Notes: generated from the letters alone by a model not told the origin. DNA of 64,000 nucleotides from Oceanobacillus senegalensis (GCF_900176885.1 NZ_LT839648.1:140882-204881), one strand, 5' to 3'. Shown: positions 34,119-43,152, counted from the first letter of the stretch. Numbers and translations are program-made.

Positions 34119-35480
34119 ATGATGGAAAACATTATTCCCTTGATTATTGTAGCCTTAGGCGTAGGGGTTTTACTATTACTTATTACTAAATTTGAACTAG
34201 ATACATTTATTTCTCTTATTATCACAGCTTTTCTTGTTGCCTTAGCACTTGGCATGCCACTAGAAGACATTGTCGGGTCCATTGAAAGTGGGATGGGTGG
34301 AACACTAGGTAGTATCGCATTAATCTTTGGTTTTGGTGCTATTCTCGGTAGATTAGTTGCTGACGCAGGTGGTGCACAGCGAATTGCGGTTACCTTAATT
34401 AATAAATTTGGAGAAAAACATATCCAATGGGCAGTAGTGATTGCCTCCTTTATTATTGGTATTGCATTGTTCTTTGAAGTTGGTCTTGTACTATTAATTC
34501 CTATTATCTTCCAAATTGCCAAACAATTAAAGGTATCTCCACTATACTTGGGAATCCCGATGGCGACTGCATTATCTGTAACACATGGGTTTTTACCACC
34601 ACATCCAGGTCCGACTGTTATTGCTCAGCAATACGAAGCGAACATTGGAATGGTGTTAATATACGGGATCATTATTTCTATTCCCGCTGTTATTATTGCA
34701 GGTCCTTTGTTTACAAAGGTAATTCAAAAACTTTCGCCTGATTCTTTCAATAAAGTTGGAAGTATTGATTCAATTGGTAACACAAAGACATTTAAATTAG
34801 AAGAGACTCCAAGTTTCGGTATTAGTGTTTTAACATCTTTACTACCAGTTATCTTAATGGCGATTGCAACGATTGCTGATTTAATCCAGGACCTTGGAAA
34901 TGTTGGAGATAACGTCGTTTTTGCCATTATCCATCTGATTGGTGAACCAACTACGGCATTACTACTTTCTGTATTGCTTGCTATCTATACAATGGGTATT
35001 AAACGGAACATCCCGATGAAACAAGTCATGAGTTCTGCGGAAGAATCAATCCGTTCAATTGGTATGATGCTTCTAATCATCGGTGGTGGAGGTGTCTTAA
35101 AACAGGTTCTCATTGATGGTGGTGTTGGTGACTCTGTTGCTGCATTATTTGAAAATACGACCATGTCACCACTTGTATTAGCATGGCTGATTGCGGCAAT
35201 TTTACGTATTGCCCTTGGTTCAGCAACCGTTGCAGCACTTACAACAGCAGGATTAGTCATTCCGTTGATGCAGGGTTCTGGCGTTGATCCAGCGCTAATG
35301 GTACTTGCAACAGGTGCAGGTAGTTTGATTGCTTCGCACGTAAATGATGCTGGTTTCTGGATGTTCAAGGAATTCTTTGGTTTAAACTTAAAAGAAACGT
35401 TCTCCACATGGACTGTACTAGAATCCATTATATCTGTTGTTGGTCTACTTGGTGTCTTAGTTCTTAATTTATTTGTTTAA
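34119..35480 (+). CDS. gntP: GntP family gluconate:H+ symporter
   Basis: 453 residues, the standard GntP length, hydrophobic with about twelve to fourteen helices. Family signatures include 'GGTLGSIALIFGFGAILGRL', 'HGFLPPHPGPT' and 'LIASHVNDAGFWMFKEFFGL'. It brings gluconate into the cell. A weak GGAGAG site precedes ATG 34119. It is followed by gntZ after 15 nt to its preferred start. Confidence 0.95.
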   Translation: MMENIIPLIIVALGVGVLLLLITKFELDTFISLIITAFLVALALGMPLEDIVGSIESGMGGTLGSIALIFGFGAILGRLVADAGGAQRIAVTLINKFGEKHIQWAVVIASFIIGIALFFEVGLVLLIPIIFQIAKQLKVSPLYLGIPMATALSVTHGFLPPHPGPTVIAQQYEANIGMVLIYGIIISIPAVIIAGPLFTKVIQKLSPDSFNKVGSIDSIGNTKTFKLEETPSFGISVLTSLLPVILMAIATIADLIQDLGNVGDNVVFAIIHLIGEPTTALLLSVLLAIYTMGIKRNIPMKQVMSSAEESIRSIGMMLLIIGGGGVLKQVLIDGGVGDSVAALFENTTMSPLVLAWLIAAILRIALGSATVAALTTAGLVIPLMQGSGVDPALMVLATGAGSLIASHVNDAGFWMFKEFFGLNLKETFSTWTVLESIISVVGLLGVLVLNLFV

Positions 35481-35495
35481 AGGATGTGTCACATA

Positions 35496-36896
35496 ATGGG
35501 AAATACAATTGGTGTATATGGTCTAGGTGTCATGGGAGCAAGTATTGCAAAGAATATGGTAAATAAAGGAGAACGGGTTGCTGTTTATAATTATACTCCT
35601 GACCTCACGGAGAAATTTGTAGAAGATTTTCCGAATGATAGAGCAGCAGCGTTTGATGATTTAGAGGAATTTATTCGTTCATTGGAAGTGCCACGGAAAA
35701 TATTTTTAATGGTAACAGCTGGCCCTGTAGTGGATTCGGTGATTAAATCACTGATCCCGTTATTAGATAAAGGCGATATTATCATGGATGGTGGGAATTC
35801 CGATTTCCATGATTCCAATAGAAGATATCATGAATTGAAGGGCCAAGATCTTCACTTTATTAGTGTCGGTGTTTCAGGTGGGGAAGAAGGTGCCTTGAAC
35901 GGACCAGCATTAATGCCAAGTGGTGACAAAGACGCCTATCAGCAGGTTGCACCGATTCTCGAAAAGATTGCAGCAAAGGTAGATGGAAAACCATGCTGTT
36001 CGTATTTAGGCCCCGAAGGATCGGGACATTATGTAAAAATGGTCCATAATGGAATTGAATATGCCGATATGCAGTTAATTACAGAGGCTTATCAATTCCT
36101 TCGTGAAAAGGTAGGGTTATCGGTTGAAGAAATTTCGGAAGTGTTTACGGCATGGAATGAAACAGATCTAGAGAGTTACCTTATAGAGATAACCGCAGAT
36201 ATTTTAAAGAAAAAGGATGAGGAAACCGGAAAACCGATGGTCGATGTTATCTTAGATAAAGCAGGCCATAAAGGTACGGGAAAATGGACAAGCCAGGAAG
36301 CCTTGGACACCGGTACACCTTCCTCTATCTTGACAGAAGCTGTATTTGCGAGGTATTTGTCTGCGATGAAAGAAGAAAGAATTCTAGCAGAAAAGCAACT
36401 GGAAGGTCCCAAACCTTCTGATGAAAAGTTGGATAAAAATGACTGGATTAACGTGGTAAAAGAAGCGCTTTTTATGGGAAAAATTTGTGCCTATGCCCAA
36501 GGATTTAATCAATATCGGGCAGCTGCCAGTGAATATGGTTGGTCTTTAGATTTAGGAGAGATTGCCTTGATTTTCCGTGATGGTTGTATTATTCGAGCAG
36601 ACTTCCTGAATACCATTAGTGAGGCGTTTAAAGAAAATCCGAAATTAACTAATTTACTGCTTGCACCATACTTCCTGGAAAAAAGTAATCAGTATCAATC
36701 GTCCTTGCGCAAGGTTGTGATGAAAGGCATGGAATTTGGCTTGGCATTGCCATGTCTCAGCTCATCCTTAACCTACTATGATGGCTACCGCTCCGCCCAG
36801 TCAGGTGCTAACATGATACAAGCACAACGAGATTACTTCGGAGCGCACACATACGAACGAAATGATAAGGAAGGAACTTTCCATACCGAATGGTGA
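35496..36896 (+). CDS. gntZ: 6-phosphogluconate dehydrogenase, decarboxylating
   Basis: About 466 residues. The Rossmann start 'IGVYGLGVMGASIAKNM' binds NADP(+); 'MDGGNSDFHDSNRR', 'GVSGGEEGALNGPALMPSG' and 'HYVKMVHNGIEYADMQLI' are catalytic and substrate-binding signatures with the catalytic Lys in 'VKMVHNG'. ATG 35496 is preferred with AAAGGA at 11 nt over ATG 35484. It converts 6-phosphogluconate to ribulose 5-phosphate, the last step of the operon's route. Confidence 0.95.
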   Translation: MGNTIGVYGLGVMGASIAKNMVNKGERVAVYNYTPDLTEKFVEDFPNDRAAAFDDLEEFIRSLEVPRKIFLMVTAGPVVDSVIKSLIPLLDKGDIIMDGGNSDFHDSNRRYHELKGQDLHFISVGVSGGEEGALNGPALMPSGDKDAYQQVAPILEKIAAKVDGKPCCSYLGPEGSGHYVKMVHNGIEYADMQLITEAYQFLREKVGLSVEEISEVFTAWNETDLESYLIEITADILKKKDEETGKPMVDVILDKAGHKGTGKWTSQEALDTGTPSSILTEAVFARYLSAMKEERILAEKQLEGPKPSDEKLDKNDWINVVKEALFMGKICAYAQGFNQYRAAASEYGWSLDLGEIALIFRDGCIIRADFLNTISEAFKENPKLTNLLLAPYFLEKSNQYQSSLRKVVMKGMEFGLALPCLSSSLTYYDGYRSAQSGANMIQAQRDYFGAHTYERNDKEGTFHTEW

Positions 36897-36960
36897 ATGG
36901 ATGAAGCTACTCGGTAAGGGAGGACTTTAACTATATCTCATAATCAATAGCATGCTCAGG

Positions 36961-37006
36961 AAAGAGGCCCTGTACAGATTTTATCTGTGAGGGTCTCTTT
37001 TTTTGT
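36961..37006 (+). terminator. Terminator of the gnt operon
   Basis: AAAGAGGCCCTGTACAGAT and ATCTGTGAGGGTCTCTTT pair imperfectly, followed by a T run. Confidence 0.8.
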
Positions 37007-37193
37007 TGTATATAACCAACGTCTTTCTCAATCCATAGACATAGCTTGGATTGTAGGGGTAGACCGCCACTCCCATGCCAAAATGAGAATAGGACAAAGG
37101 AAATGAAACTGAAAATTAGGTATAACTTGTGAATGGCTGAATAAATATATACCGTTGCGAGCATAAAAATGATGCAATAAGGAGGAGGTGAAT

Positions 37194-37472
37194 ATGTTGA
37201 GAGAGTTCTTTCTTTTTAATAAGATGATTACGCCAACTATTATAAAAGTTCTATTTTGGATTGGAGTTGTCGGCTCAGTCATTGTTGGTATTATGCAGTT
37301 TATAACTGGTTTAGTTACTCCATATGGTGGTGGATTCGTCGTTTTTGTGGGATTACTTACGATTGTTTTAGGGCCATTATTTGCTCGAGTGTATTGTGAA
37401 CTTTTAATATTATTTTTTAAAATGCATGAAACCATGCAGGAAATGAATGAAAAAATAAATACAAACGACTAG
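37194..37472 (+). CDS. DUF4282 family membrane protein
   Basis: 92 residues with two hydrophobic helices. The opening 'FFLFNKMITPTIIKVLFWIG' and the ending 'ARVYCELLILFFKMHETMQEM' are the DUF4282 pattern. ATG 37194 follows AAGGAGGAGGTGAAT. The family has no known function; members are small inner-membrane proteins, often next to stress or secretion genes. Confidence 0.85.
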   Translation: MLREFFLFNKMITPTIIKVLFWIGVVGSVIVGIMQFITGLVTPYGGGFVVFVGLLTIVLGPLFARVYCELLILFFKMHETMQEMNEKINTND

Positions 37473-37516
37473 GTCATGCAGGATACATGGATGAAAAACA
37501 TCATACTACATATAAT

Positions 37517-37652
37517 CGAGACTGGACAAAAGTAAAGTATTTAACTCAAAAGACGAACAACGCACTATGTAGCGAAGTATATTTCCGCAGCGGTTTTTAT
37601 TCACCAATCCCGTTCGTCTTTTGCTTAAAAAAATACTTTTTTCCCAGCCTCG
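37517..37652. repeat. MITE-like inverted-repeat element
   Basis: The left arm (CGAGACTGG...AAAGACGAAC, 37517-37557) and the right arm (GTTCGTCTTT...CCCAGCCTCG, 37612-37652) are imperfect inverted repeats of about 41 bp around a 54-bp centre with 'ATATTTCCGCAGCGGTTTTTA'. No ORF. A half copy is at 48358-48432 and a diverged one at 53237-53344. Confidence 0.65.
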
Positions 37653-38003
37653 GTTTTTTTTTGGATGTTTGGATTGGCACCGAACAGAGGATTTTTGTGC
37701 GGAGTCTACTTTGCAGTCTATTGGATAAAAGCAAAATGGAATAGTGTTGAAAAAGATTGAATCCTTATTGACAAATAGATGTAATACCGTAAAATAGAAC
37801 TATATAATGAAGGAATATCTTGGAAACTATGAATTACGACCTGTTGTGTGGGCACCAGGGGCGTATGGAGTTAATGGTACAACCGGCCTAATTAATGTGG
37901 AGTGAATCCGTTTAATTGGGTTTTTATTTTATCTTTAATAGAAGTAATATTCTGACGCCTGATGTGAATTATAACGTAATGGGGAAATGGATCAAACGAT
38001 GAA
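37653..38003. other. Intergenic stretch, one protein-like fragment
   Basis: From 37807 a 32-codon frame reads 'NYELRPVVWAPGAYGVNGT' and ends at 37905. It looks protein-like but has no ribosome site and no recognised family; probably a gene remnant. Confidence 0.3.
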
Positions 38004-38021
38004 AAAGGGGTGTACATCATT

Positions 38022-38249
38022 ATGTATGCGATATTCCCAACGCGAAAAAGGTCAAATGTAAAAAGAACAGAGAGTAAGTTGTACACTTTAGTAGAAAGGA
38101 AGGAAATGAAAGAGAAAGCAATCGATGAACAAGGAAGATCCCTTGTCATGTCCTTACGTGAATATCTAGCAAATCCAAAAAGCATGAAATATAACACGGT
38201 AATGAAAAAGGCGAAACACTATATAAAAAAGAATCAGGATTATTATTAG
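38022..38249 (+). CDS. Small basic hypothetical protein
   Basis: 75 residues from ATG 38022, with AAAGGGG 11 nt upstream. Rich in Lys and Arg, with an N-terminal 'PTRKRSNVKR' and C-terminal helix 'MKKAKHYIKKNQ'. No family recognised. Its lack of low-complexity repeats and its ribosome site favour a real gene, but confidence is moderate. Confidence 0.45.
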   Translation: MYAIFPTRKRSNVKRTESKLYTLVERKEMKEKAIDEQGRSLVMSLREYLANPKSMKYNTVMKKAKHYIKKNQDYY

Positions 38250-38303
38250 TTGGGTCTATCCAGCTTATTGATGATTCACTTTATTGTATTTTTCAAAGGC
38301 ATA

Positions 38304-38327
38304 GGACGGAGTAATAGTCCTCCGTCC
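38304..38327. terminator. GGGAC-type hairpin after the AbiGi-like gene
   Basis: GGACGGA and TCCGTCC flank a 10-nt loop, directly beyond the leftward gene's stop. Confidence 0.5.
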
Positions 38328-38329
38328 CG

Positions 38330-39061
38330 CTATTCCGTGAACACAATTTCTCCATAATAATCTGGAAGCCTTTCTCGTAATTTTTTACTATATTCTTTTG
38401 GGATAAGAATTCTTAAAATATCATCCATGGAAAATGCTAGACTACCAGTCATTCTCCATTCCCTTGCTAGATAGGAATTTGCTAAGTCCTTTGTAGAATT
38501 GGAAATGTCCAGTGGTTGTATAAATGCAAAGATATCATTCCATAAAAACTCGCTTATCTGGTTTAATAATGTGACTTCTTCTAATTCCTCTGACACCGGA
38601 GAGTAACCACCAAGCAGGTTTTTCAATTGTTCTACGCTCTTCACACAATCACGGATATGATCTGAAAACCAATCCATTCTATTTATTATCCTTTCTTGGT
38701 TTGTATCGGTATCTCGCTCGTTCTGTAATCTATCCCCAGTTATATAAAAGACTGGATTTGCCCCATTAGAAATAAGGAAGTCTCGATGAAAAACCAACCC
38801 AAAACGAAATGCATTCATTTTATTCTGTACGTATGATGTATCATAGAAAGAAATTATTTCTGGAAATAAAATATCCTTCTTTTTTAAATCCGTACGTAAT
38901 GTTAAAATATTCTCTAGGTCGATAGAAGGTGTATCTTGATGTAGATGCCTACTTTGAATAATCTGAACTAAAAGATTGAACTGTTCTTCTTTGGGAAGAT
39001 GTCGTCCTACAATATGTGTCCATTCCGTTGAAAGACTGTTTTGTACCATTTCCATCATCAT
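38330..39061 (-). CDS. AbiGi-like protein (putative abortive infection antitoxin family)
   Basis: 243 residues, no signal or membrane segments. The order of patterns 'FPEIISFYDTSY', 'RFGLVFHRDFLISNGANPVFYIT' and, near the end, 'YLAREWRM' with 'FSMDDILRILIP' is like the AbiGi/PF10899 family of abortive phage-resistance proteins. AAGGAGGCGG precedes three ATG codons, the third (39055) being best spaced. No AbiGii-type toxin gene is next to it. The family assignment is tentative. Confidence 0.45.
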   Translation of the reverse strand: MMMEMVQNSLSTEWTHIVGRHLPKEEQFNLLVQIIQSRHLHQDTPSIDLENILTLRTDLKKKDILFPEIISFYDTSYVQNKMNAFRFGLVFHRDFLISNGANPVFYITGDRLQNERDTDTNQERIINRMDWFSDHIRDCVKSVEQLKNLLGGYSPVSEELEEVTLLNQISEFLWNDIFAFIQPLDISNSTKDLANSYLAREWRMTGSLAFSMDDILRILIPKEYSKKLRERLPDYYGEIVFTE

Positions 39062-39288
39062 CCGCCTCCTTTTTCTATCTACTATATGAAAGGAAATAGA
39101 ATATATGATTAGCGATTAATCCTGATTCCTCTTTATTTCTCATTTTTCCAAAAATAGTTACGTGGTCCGATTGTTTTCATCGATTCCCCTTGATAAACTT
39201 TTAATAGAAGGAAAGGTTCCATTCCCTTCATTCATCAAGTTGTCGACTCTCTTAGAATAACGTTTATTCATTAAAGGAGGAGAACAAT

Positions 39289-40587
39289 TTGGCAAATCGA
39301 CAAGGCGTTTGGTTTGAAGCGACTGGCAGAAAATTAGATTCTGGCTTGGTAGAACAATTAAGAATCAATCGACAAAAGGACCCAAATGAAACGAGTACGA
39401 CTGAAATTCCTGTCATTGTCTATTTAAAGAAGGACTGTGAATCGAATGTAAAAGATGAGCTTTGCCAAACATGTAATGTAGATTCTCACAATAAACTTGA
39501 TAGAGAACTTCCCATTATTCATGGTATGAAAGGGCACTTAACACCTAGGATGATTAAACACATCAAGGATCATGAAGCGGTCGATCGTATCTTTTATGAC
39601 CGCGAAGTAACTGCTTTTTTAGACATTGCTAGTAAACAAATTGGAGCCATAAATGTACAAAAACAACTGCAATTATCGGGAAAAGGAATAACGATTGCGG
39701 TAATTGACACGGGAATTCATCCTCATGAAGACTTTACCAACCCATCTAATCGAATTGTAGCCTTTCAGGATTTTGTCAATGGAAAAGAAGCTCCTTATGA
39801 TGATAATGGGCACGGAACCCATTGTGCCGGTGATGCTGCTGGTAATGGGTATCTATCGAATGGTCAATATATGGCACCAGCACCAGAGGCCTCTATTATT
39901 GGAGTAAAGGTATTAAATGAAAATGGTGGTGGACGATTATCAACGATCATAGAAGGCGTTGAATGGTGTATTAATCATAGAGTGGAGCATAACATTCGTA
40001 TCATTTCCCTTTCGTTAGGGGCTGAAGCTTATGAATCTTTCCGAGATGACCCGCTATCCATCGTTGTACAAGAAGCATGGCAAAAGGGCATTGTTGTATG
40101 TGCTGCTGCAGGTAATAGTGGGCCTTATCCATATACGATTGGTACTCCAGCGATCAATCCATTTATTATTACAGTCGGGTCTACGAATGACCAAAATACG
40201 TTAGAGCGTGCGGATGATGTGATTGCCGATTACTCAAGCAGAGGGCCATCGATAGATTATTTCGTAAAACCAGATATTTATGCACCAGGTACGAATATTA
40301 TTGCACCTTTAGCTCCAGGTTCTATGACAGAATCCCAACTACCAGAAATGATTGTCGATGGGGATTATATCCAATTATCAGGCACATCCATGGCAACACC
40401 AATTTGCGCAGGTGTAGTGGCTCTCATGTTAGAAGCGAACCCAAATCTTAGTCCAAATGATGTGAAAGCCATTTTAAAAGCGACATCACAACCCACATTA
40501 AGAGACACCTGGGGGAATATCCATGCAGAAGCCGCTGTGGAAATGGCGATTGGGACTGGTTCACGTGCAACAGTTTCTAAAGGTTAA
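39289..40587 (+). CDS. aprX: AprX-type intracellular subtilisin-like serine protease (S8)
   Basis: 432 residues without a signal peptide. The catalytic triad is Asp140 ('AVIDTG'), His175 ('GHGTH') and Ser367 ('SGTSMAT'), with oxyanion Asn276 ('AAGNSGP'). A 110-residue N-terminal region ending 'VDRIFYDREVTAFLD' acts as an inhibitor-like extension, as in AprX of B. subtilis. The start is TTG 39289 with AAAGGAGGAG. It is monocistronic. Confidence 0.93.
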   Translation: MANRQGVWFEATGRKLDSGLVEQLRINRQKDPNETSTTEIPVIVYLKKDCESNVKDELCQTCNVDSHNKLDRELPIIHGMKGHLTPRMIKHIKDHEAVDRIFYDREVTAFLDIASKQIGAINVQKQLQLSGKGITIAVIDTGIHPHEDFTNPSNRIVAFQDFVNGKEAPYDDNGHGTHCAGDAAGNGYLSNGQYMAPAPEASIIGVKVLNENGGGRLSTIIEGVEWCINHRVEHNIRIISLSLGAEAYESFRDDPLSIVVQEAWQKGIVVCAAAGNSGPYPYTIGTPAINPFIITVGSTNDQNTLERADDVIADYSSRGPSIDYFVKPDIYAPGTNIIAPLAPGSMTESQLPEMIVDGDYIQLSGTSMATPICAGVVALMLEANPNLSPNDVKAILKATSQPTLRDTWGNIHAEAAVEMAIGTGSRATVSKG

Positions 40588-41240
40588 CGCACTGTGAAAC
40601 GGCTCTAGTTGACAGAGGTTGAAAAAGAGGGACGGTTCGTTTGATGTTACCGTTTTGGTCCATCAGAGTCGTCCCGATTCCTTCTCTATTTCTTTAGACC
40701 TTACCCAATGATATGGTATACTTTTGTTACAACCTCTACTATTCTACTTAAGTAGAATGTATCCCCATATATCTTCTATGTAAATTCACTTCTATTGATT
40801 CATTCCGACATCCTATATTGGTGCTTCTCGTATTTCCTTTGCATTGTCTCGCCATTCCTTCTATTAAGGTGTTTTTTTACGCTTTCAGAAGGACATCGGT
40901 ACTGGAAGCGATGATTGGGCTGAGGAGTGAAATATACTTTTCCCTCTGTCCCACTACCACCTTAATTTGTCCTATATCGACGAATAACTTTGGTGAGTCT
41001 TTATATCATACTAATTTATCACCTTGTAACTAGCAGTCAGACCTCACCTCAAGTCCGTAAATCCTTGATTCGGTCGGATTTACAGAACATAGGCCTGTAG
41101 GAGGTGTTACTATAGGAAATGGGAAAACCTTTGTTTCTCTTTATTAGTGGGGATAAATAGAAACCCCTACGGATAGAAGATTCAATTTATCTTGTAAAAT
41201 TCGGCCAAAAGCTTCATTATATAAGAAAGGAGGCTCGAAA
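40588..41240. other. 650-bp gene-free region with palindromes
   Basis: Contains a GGGAC-type hairpin (40629-40675), a perfect 18-bp palindrome ATTCTACTTAAGTAGAAT (40741-40758), and a larger inverted arrangement at 41044-41108 (CACCTC...GTAAATCC / GGATTTAC...GAGGTG). A 71-codon frame at 40818 has no protein character. Confidence 0.45.
40629..40675. repeat. GGGAC-type imperfect hairpin after aprX
   Basis: GGGACGGTTCGTTTGATG...CATCAGAGTCGTCCC, imperfectly paired; same class as 43102-43152. Confidence 0.5.
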
Positions 41241-41942
41241 ATGAGACACGATATTCAACCGAATGAGCGAGCTTTCTCGACGAAGGAAGTAGCAGAAGAA
41301 TTAGATGTATCCGCAGCGACGATACGAAGATATGGACAGGTTTTAGAACGGAAGGGTTATGAATTTTTTAAGGACGGGGATCGACGGATATTCGTCCGCT
41401 CGGATATTGAGGTACTGGTCGCACTTCGTGATACAGAGAAATCCCATGAGGATAAAGCGGAGGAACTGGTTCAGGAACAAAGAGAGAAGTTGAAGCAATC
41501 GACAGAGCTTGCTGTTTTAAACACCTATGACCAGGCGTTAAAGGACCCGGCCCGGTTAGGTGAATTTTTCCAAGCATTAACGATGGAACTGGCAGCCGCA
41601 AGAGAAGTGAATGCCCAGCTGTCCAACGATATGACTGCGCTGAAAACAAAGGTAGCCCAGCTCCAGCAAGACCACCATGTCATTAGCTCCGGCCTAGGGA
41701 ATTTCTCACAAAGGACCTCTCAAAATATGGAGAAACTAACGGAACAGCAAAAAAAGCATTATGAGGAACTGCTACAACAGGAGAGAGAGAAAAGTGAAGC
41801 CCTCAAGAAGGAATTACAGCAAATGCGCGAGGAACAAAAAAAAGAATGGCAGTCCCAGAATGAATTTAATAAGCGTCTTGAAGAATCCGTAAATCGGCCT
41901 AAAGGAGCGCTAGCGAAAATTCTGGGGTTGTTTCAGAAATAA
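41241..41942 (+). CDS. MerR-type HTH protein with long coiled coil (DUF3967-like)
   Basis: 233 residues. Residues about 10-60 form a MerR-like winged helix ('FSTKEVAEELDVSAATIRRYGQVLE...KDGDRRIFVRSDI'). The rest is a Gln/Glu/Lys-rich coiled coil (75-215) ending in 'GALAKILGLF', the DUF3967 tail. Proteins with this layout bind DNA and may link it to a membrane or filament, as RacA does, though this is not RacA by sequence. GAAAGGAGGCTC precedes ATG. Terminator follows. Confidence 0.8.
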   Translation: MRHDIQPNERAFSTKEVAEELDVSAATIRRYGQVLERKGYEFFKDGDRRIFVRSDIEVLVALRDTEKSHEDKAEELVQEQREKLKQSTELAVLNTYDQALKDPARLGEFFQALTMELAAAREVNAQLSNDMTALKTKVAQLQQDHHVISSGLGNFSQRTSQNMEKLTEQQKKHYEELLQQEREKSEALKKELQQMREEQKKEWQSQNEFNKRLEESVNRPKGALAKILGLFQK

Positions 41943-41948
41943 TAGAGT

Positions 41949-41984
41949 GAACACTTGAATCTTTCGTGATTTAAGTGTTTTTTG
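41949..41984 (+). terminator. Terminator of the DUF3967-like gene
   Basis: AACACTTGAATC and GATTTAAGTGTT pair, followed by T run. Confidence 0.75.
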
Positions 41985-42008
41985 ATGTAAAAAGCGACAA
42001 GAGCATTC

Positions 42009-42035
42009 TTCACACCATCTTTACACCGCTTAAAA
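42009..42035 (+). promoter_or_regulatory. Possible second Pho-box-like repeat
   Basis: TTCACA (42009), TTTACA (42020) and TTAAAA (42030) are spaced 11 and 10 bp, 65 bp upstream of the gene at 42100. Weaker than the site before phoX. Confidence 0.35.
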
Positions 42036-42099
42036 TTACCTGCATATTACTCTAGTAAACTATTAATTGGATCATCAGGTTAATAGGGAGGACTTTTGT

Positions 42100-43080
42100 A
42101 TGAAGATGAAGAGGAATGTCGTGGCGGGTACTGCAGCTATTGGGGCTTTGGTGGCAGCCCAGCCTGTGTTAGCAGCGGAACAGCCACCACTATTTCAATA
42201 TCAAGATGGGGAATTAAAGGTAACGCAAATTGCACAATATGATAGTGGAGAGGGCGAAGGTGGAACGGAAATCATGGCCTATGATTCAGGATTACAGCGT
42301 GCATTTGTTACAAATGGTGCTGCCGGAGGATTTGATATTCTATCCTTTTCTGACCTTCAATCAGGTGAATTTGCACAAGTAGATTCAGAGAAACGTGTAT
42401 TACTTTCTGATTTTAAATTGAAAAATGTAGATGATATAACGAGTATTGCATCCCATCCGACAAAGGATTTAATTGCAATTTCAGCAGTAAGTAATCCGAA
42501 GACAAATCCGGGATACATTGTGTTTGCAACAAAAGACGGGGAATATGTTAACCATGTTCTTGTTGGTTCTATGCCAGATATGGTGACATTCACACTAGAT
42601 GGAACGAAGGCGCTTGTTGCCAATGAGGGGGAACCATATGATGATTATACCATGGACCCGGCTGGATCCATCTCTATCATCGATGTAACAAGTAATCATT
42701 TTTACGTGAACCACCTAAGCTTTAACGATGCTGTGTTAGATGAAAAGGTACGTGTGTCCTCTAAAGGGAAAGCATTACAGCAGTTAGAACCTGAATACAT
42801 AACCGTTTCCGATGATAGTAAAACAGCATATGTTGCAATGCAGGAAAATAATGCCATTGCCACCATTGATCTAGAAACGGAAAAAATAGTAGATGTCAAA
42901 GGGCTTGGTGTGAAGGGTCATTCGGTATCAGGAAATGAGCTAGATGCTAAAAGTAATGGAGAGACTAACATCGAAAGGCAGCCTCTTCTTGGTTACTATA
43001 TGCCGGATGCGATTCATACCTTTACCGTAGCTGACAAAACATATATTTTAACACCAAAACGCCTTTTGGATAAACAGTAA
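42100..43080 (+). pseudogene. Truncated choice-of-anchor-I (alkaline-phosphatase-like) exported protein
   Basis: Starts with signal peptide 'MKMKRNVVAGTAAIGALVA' and follows the choice-of-anchor-I beta-propeller pattern ('GGTEIMAYD', 'DDITSIASHPTKDLIA', 'LVANEGEPYDDYTMDPAGSI', 'PEYITVSDDSKTAYVAMQENN'). It stops at 326 residues right after 'TYILTP', where intact relatives continue with 'NEGD' and 150 or more further residues. So the C-terminal part is lost, replaced by a few unrelated codons. ATG 42100 follows GGGAGGAC. It may still be exported but incomplete. Confidence 0.7.
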
Positions 43081-43101
43081 TGATGAAAGATTGATTGATG
43101 A

Positions 43102-43152
43102 GGGACGGTTCTTTTGATGCTGATCAACATTATCAGCATCAAGAACCGTCCC
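43102..43152. repeat. GGGACGGTTCTT-type hairpin
   Basis: GGGACGGTTCTTTTGATGCTGAT pairs with ATCAGCATCAAGAACCGTCCC, a very strong stem followed by TTT. Acts at least as a terminator. Confidence 0.7.

Noticed and set aside
34115..34522. 135-codon antisense frame over gntP
   Set aside because: Arises from the hydrophobic codon usage of gntP; the gntP frame has clear family motifs.
37028..37435. 135-codon antisense frame over the DUF4282 gene
   Set aside because: Sense-strand gene has a strong ribosome site and family match; the antisense text is low complexity.
37807..37905. 32-codon frame 'NYELRPVVWAPGAYG' as a gene
   Set aside because: Protein-like but lacks a ribosome site and a recognisable family; treated only as a possible remnant.
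40818..41033. 71-codon frame in the aprX downstream gap
   Set aside because: No ribosome site, odd composition, no pattern resembling a protein family.
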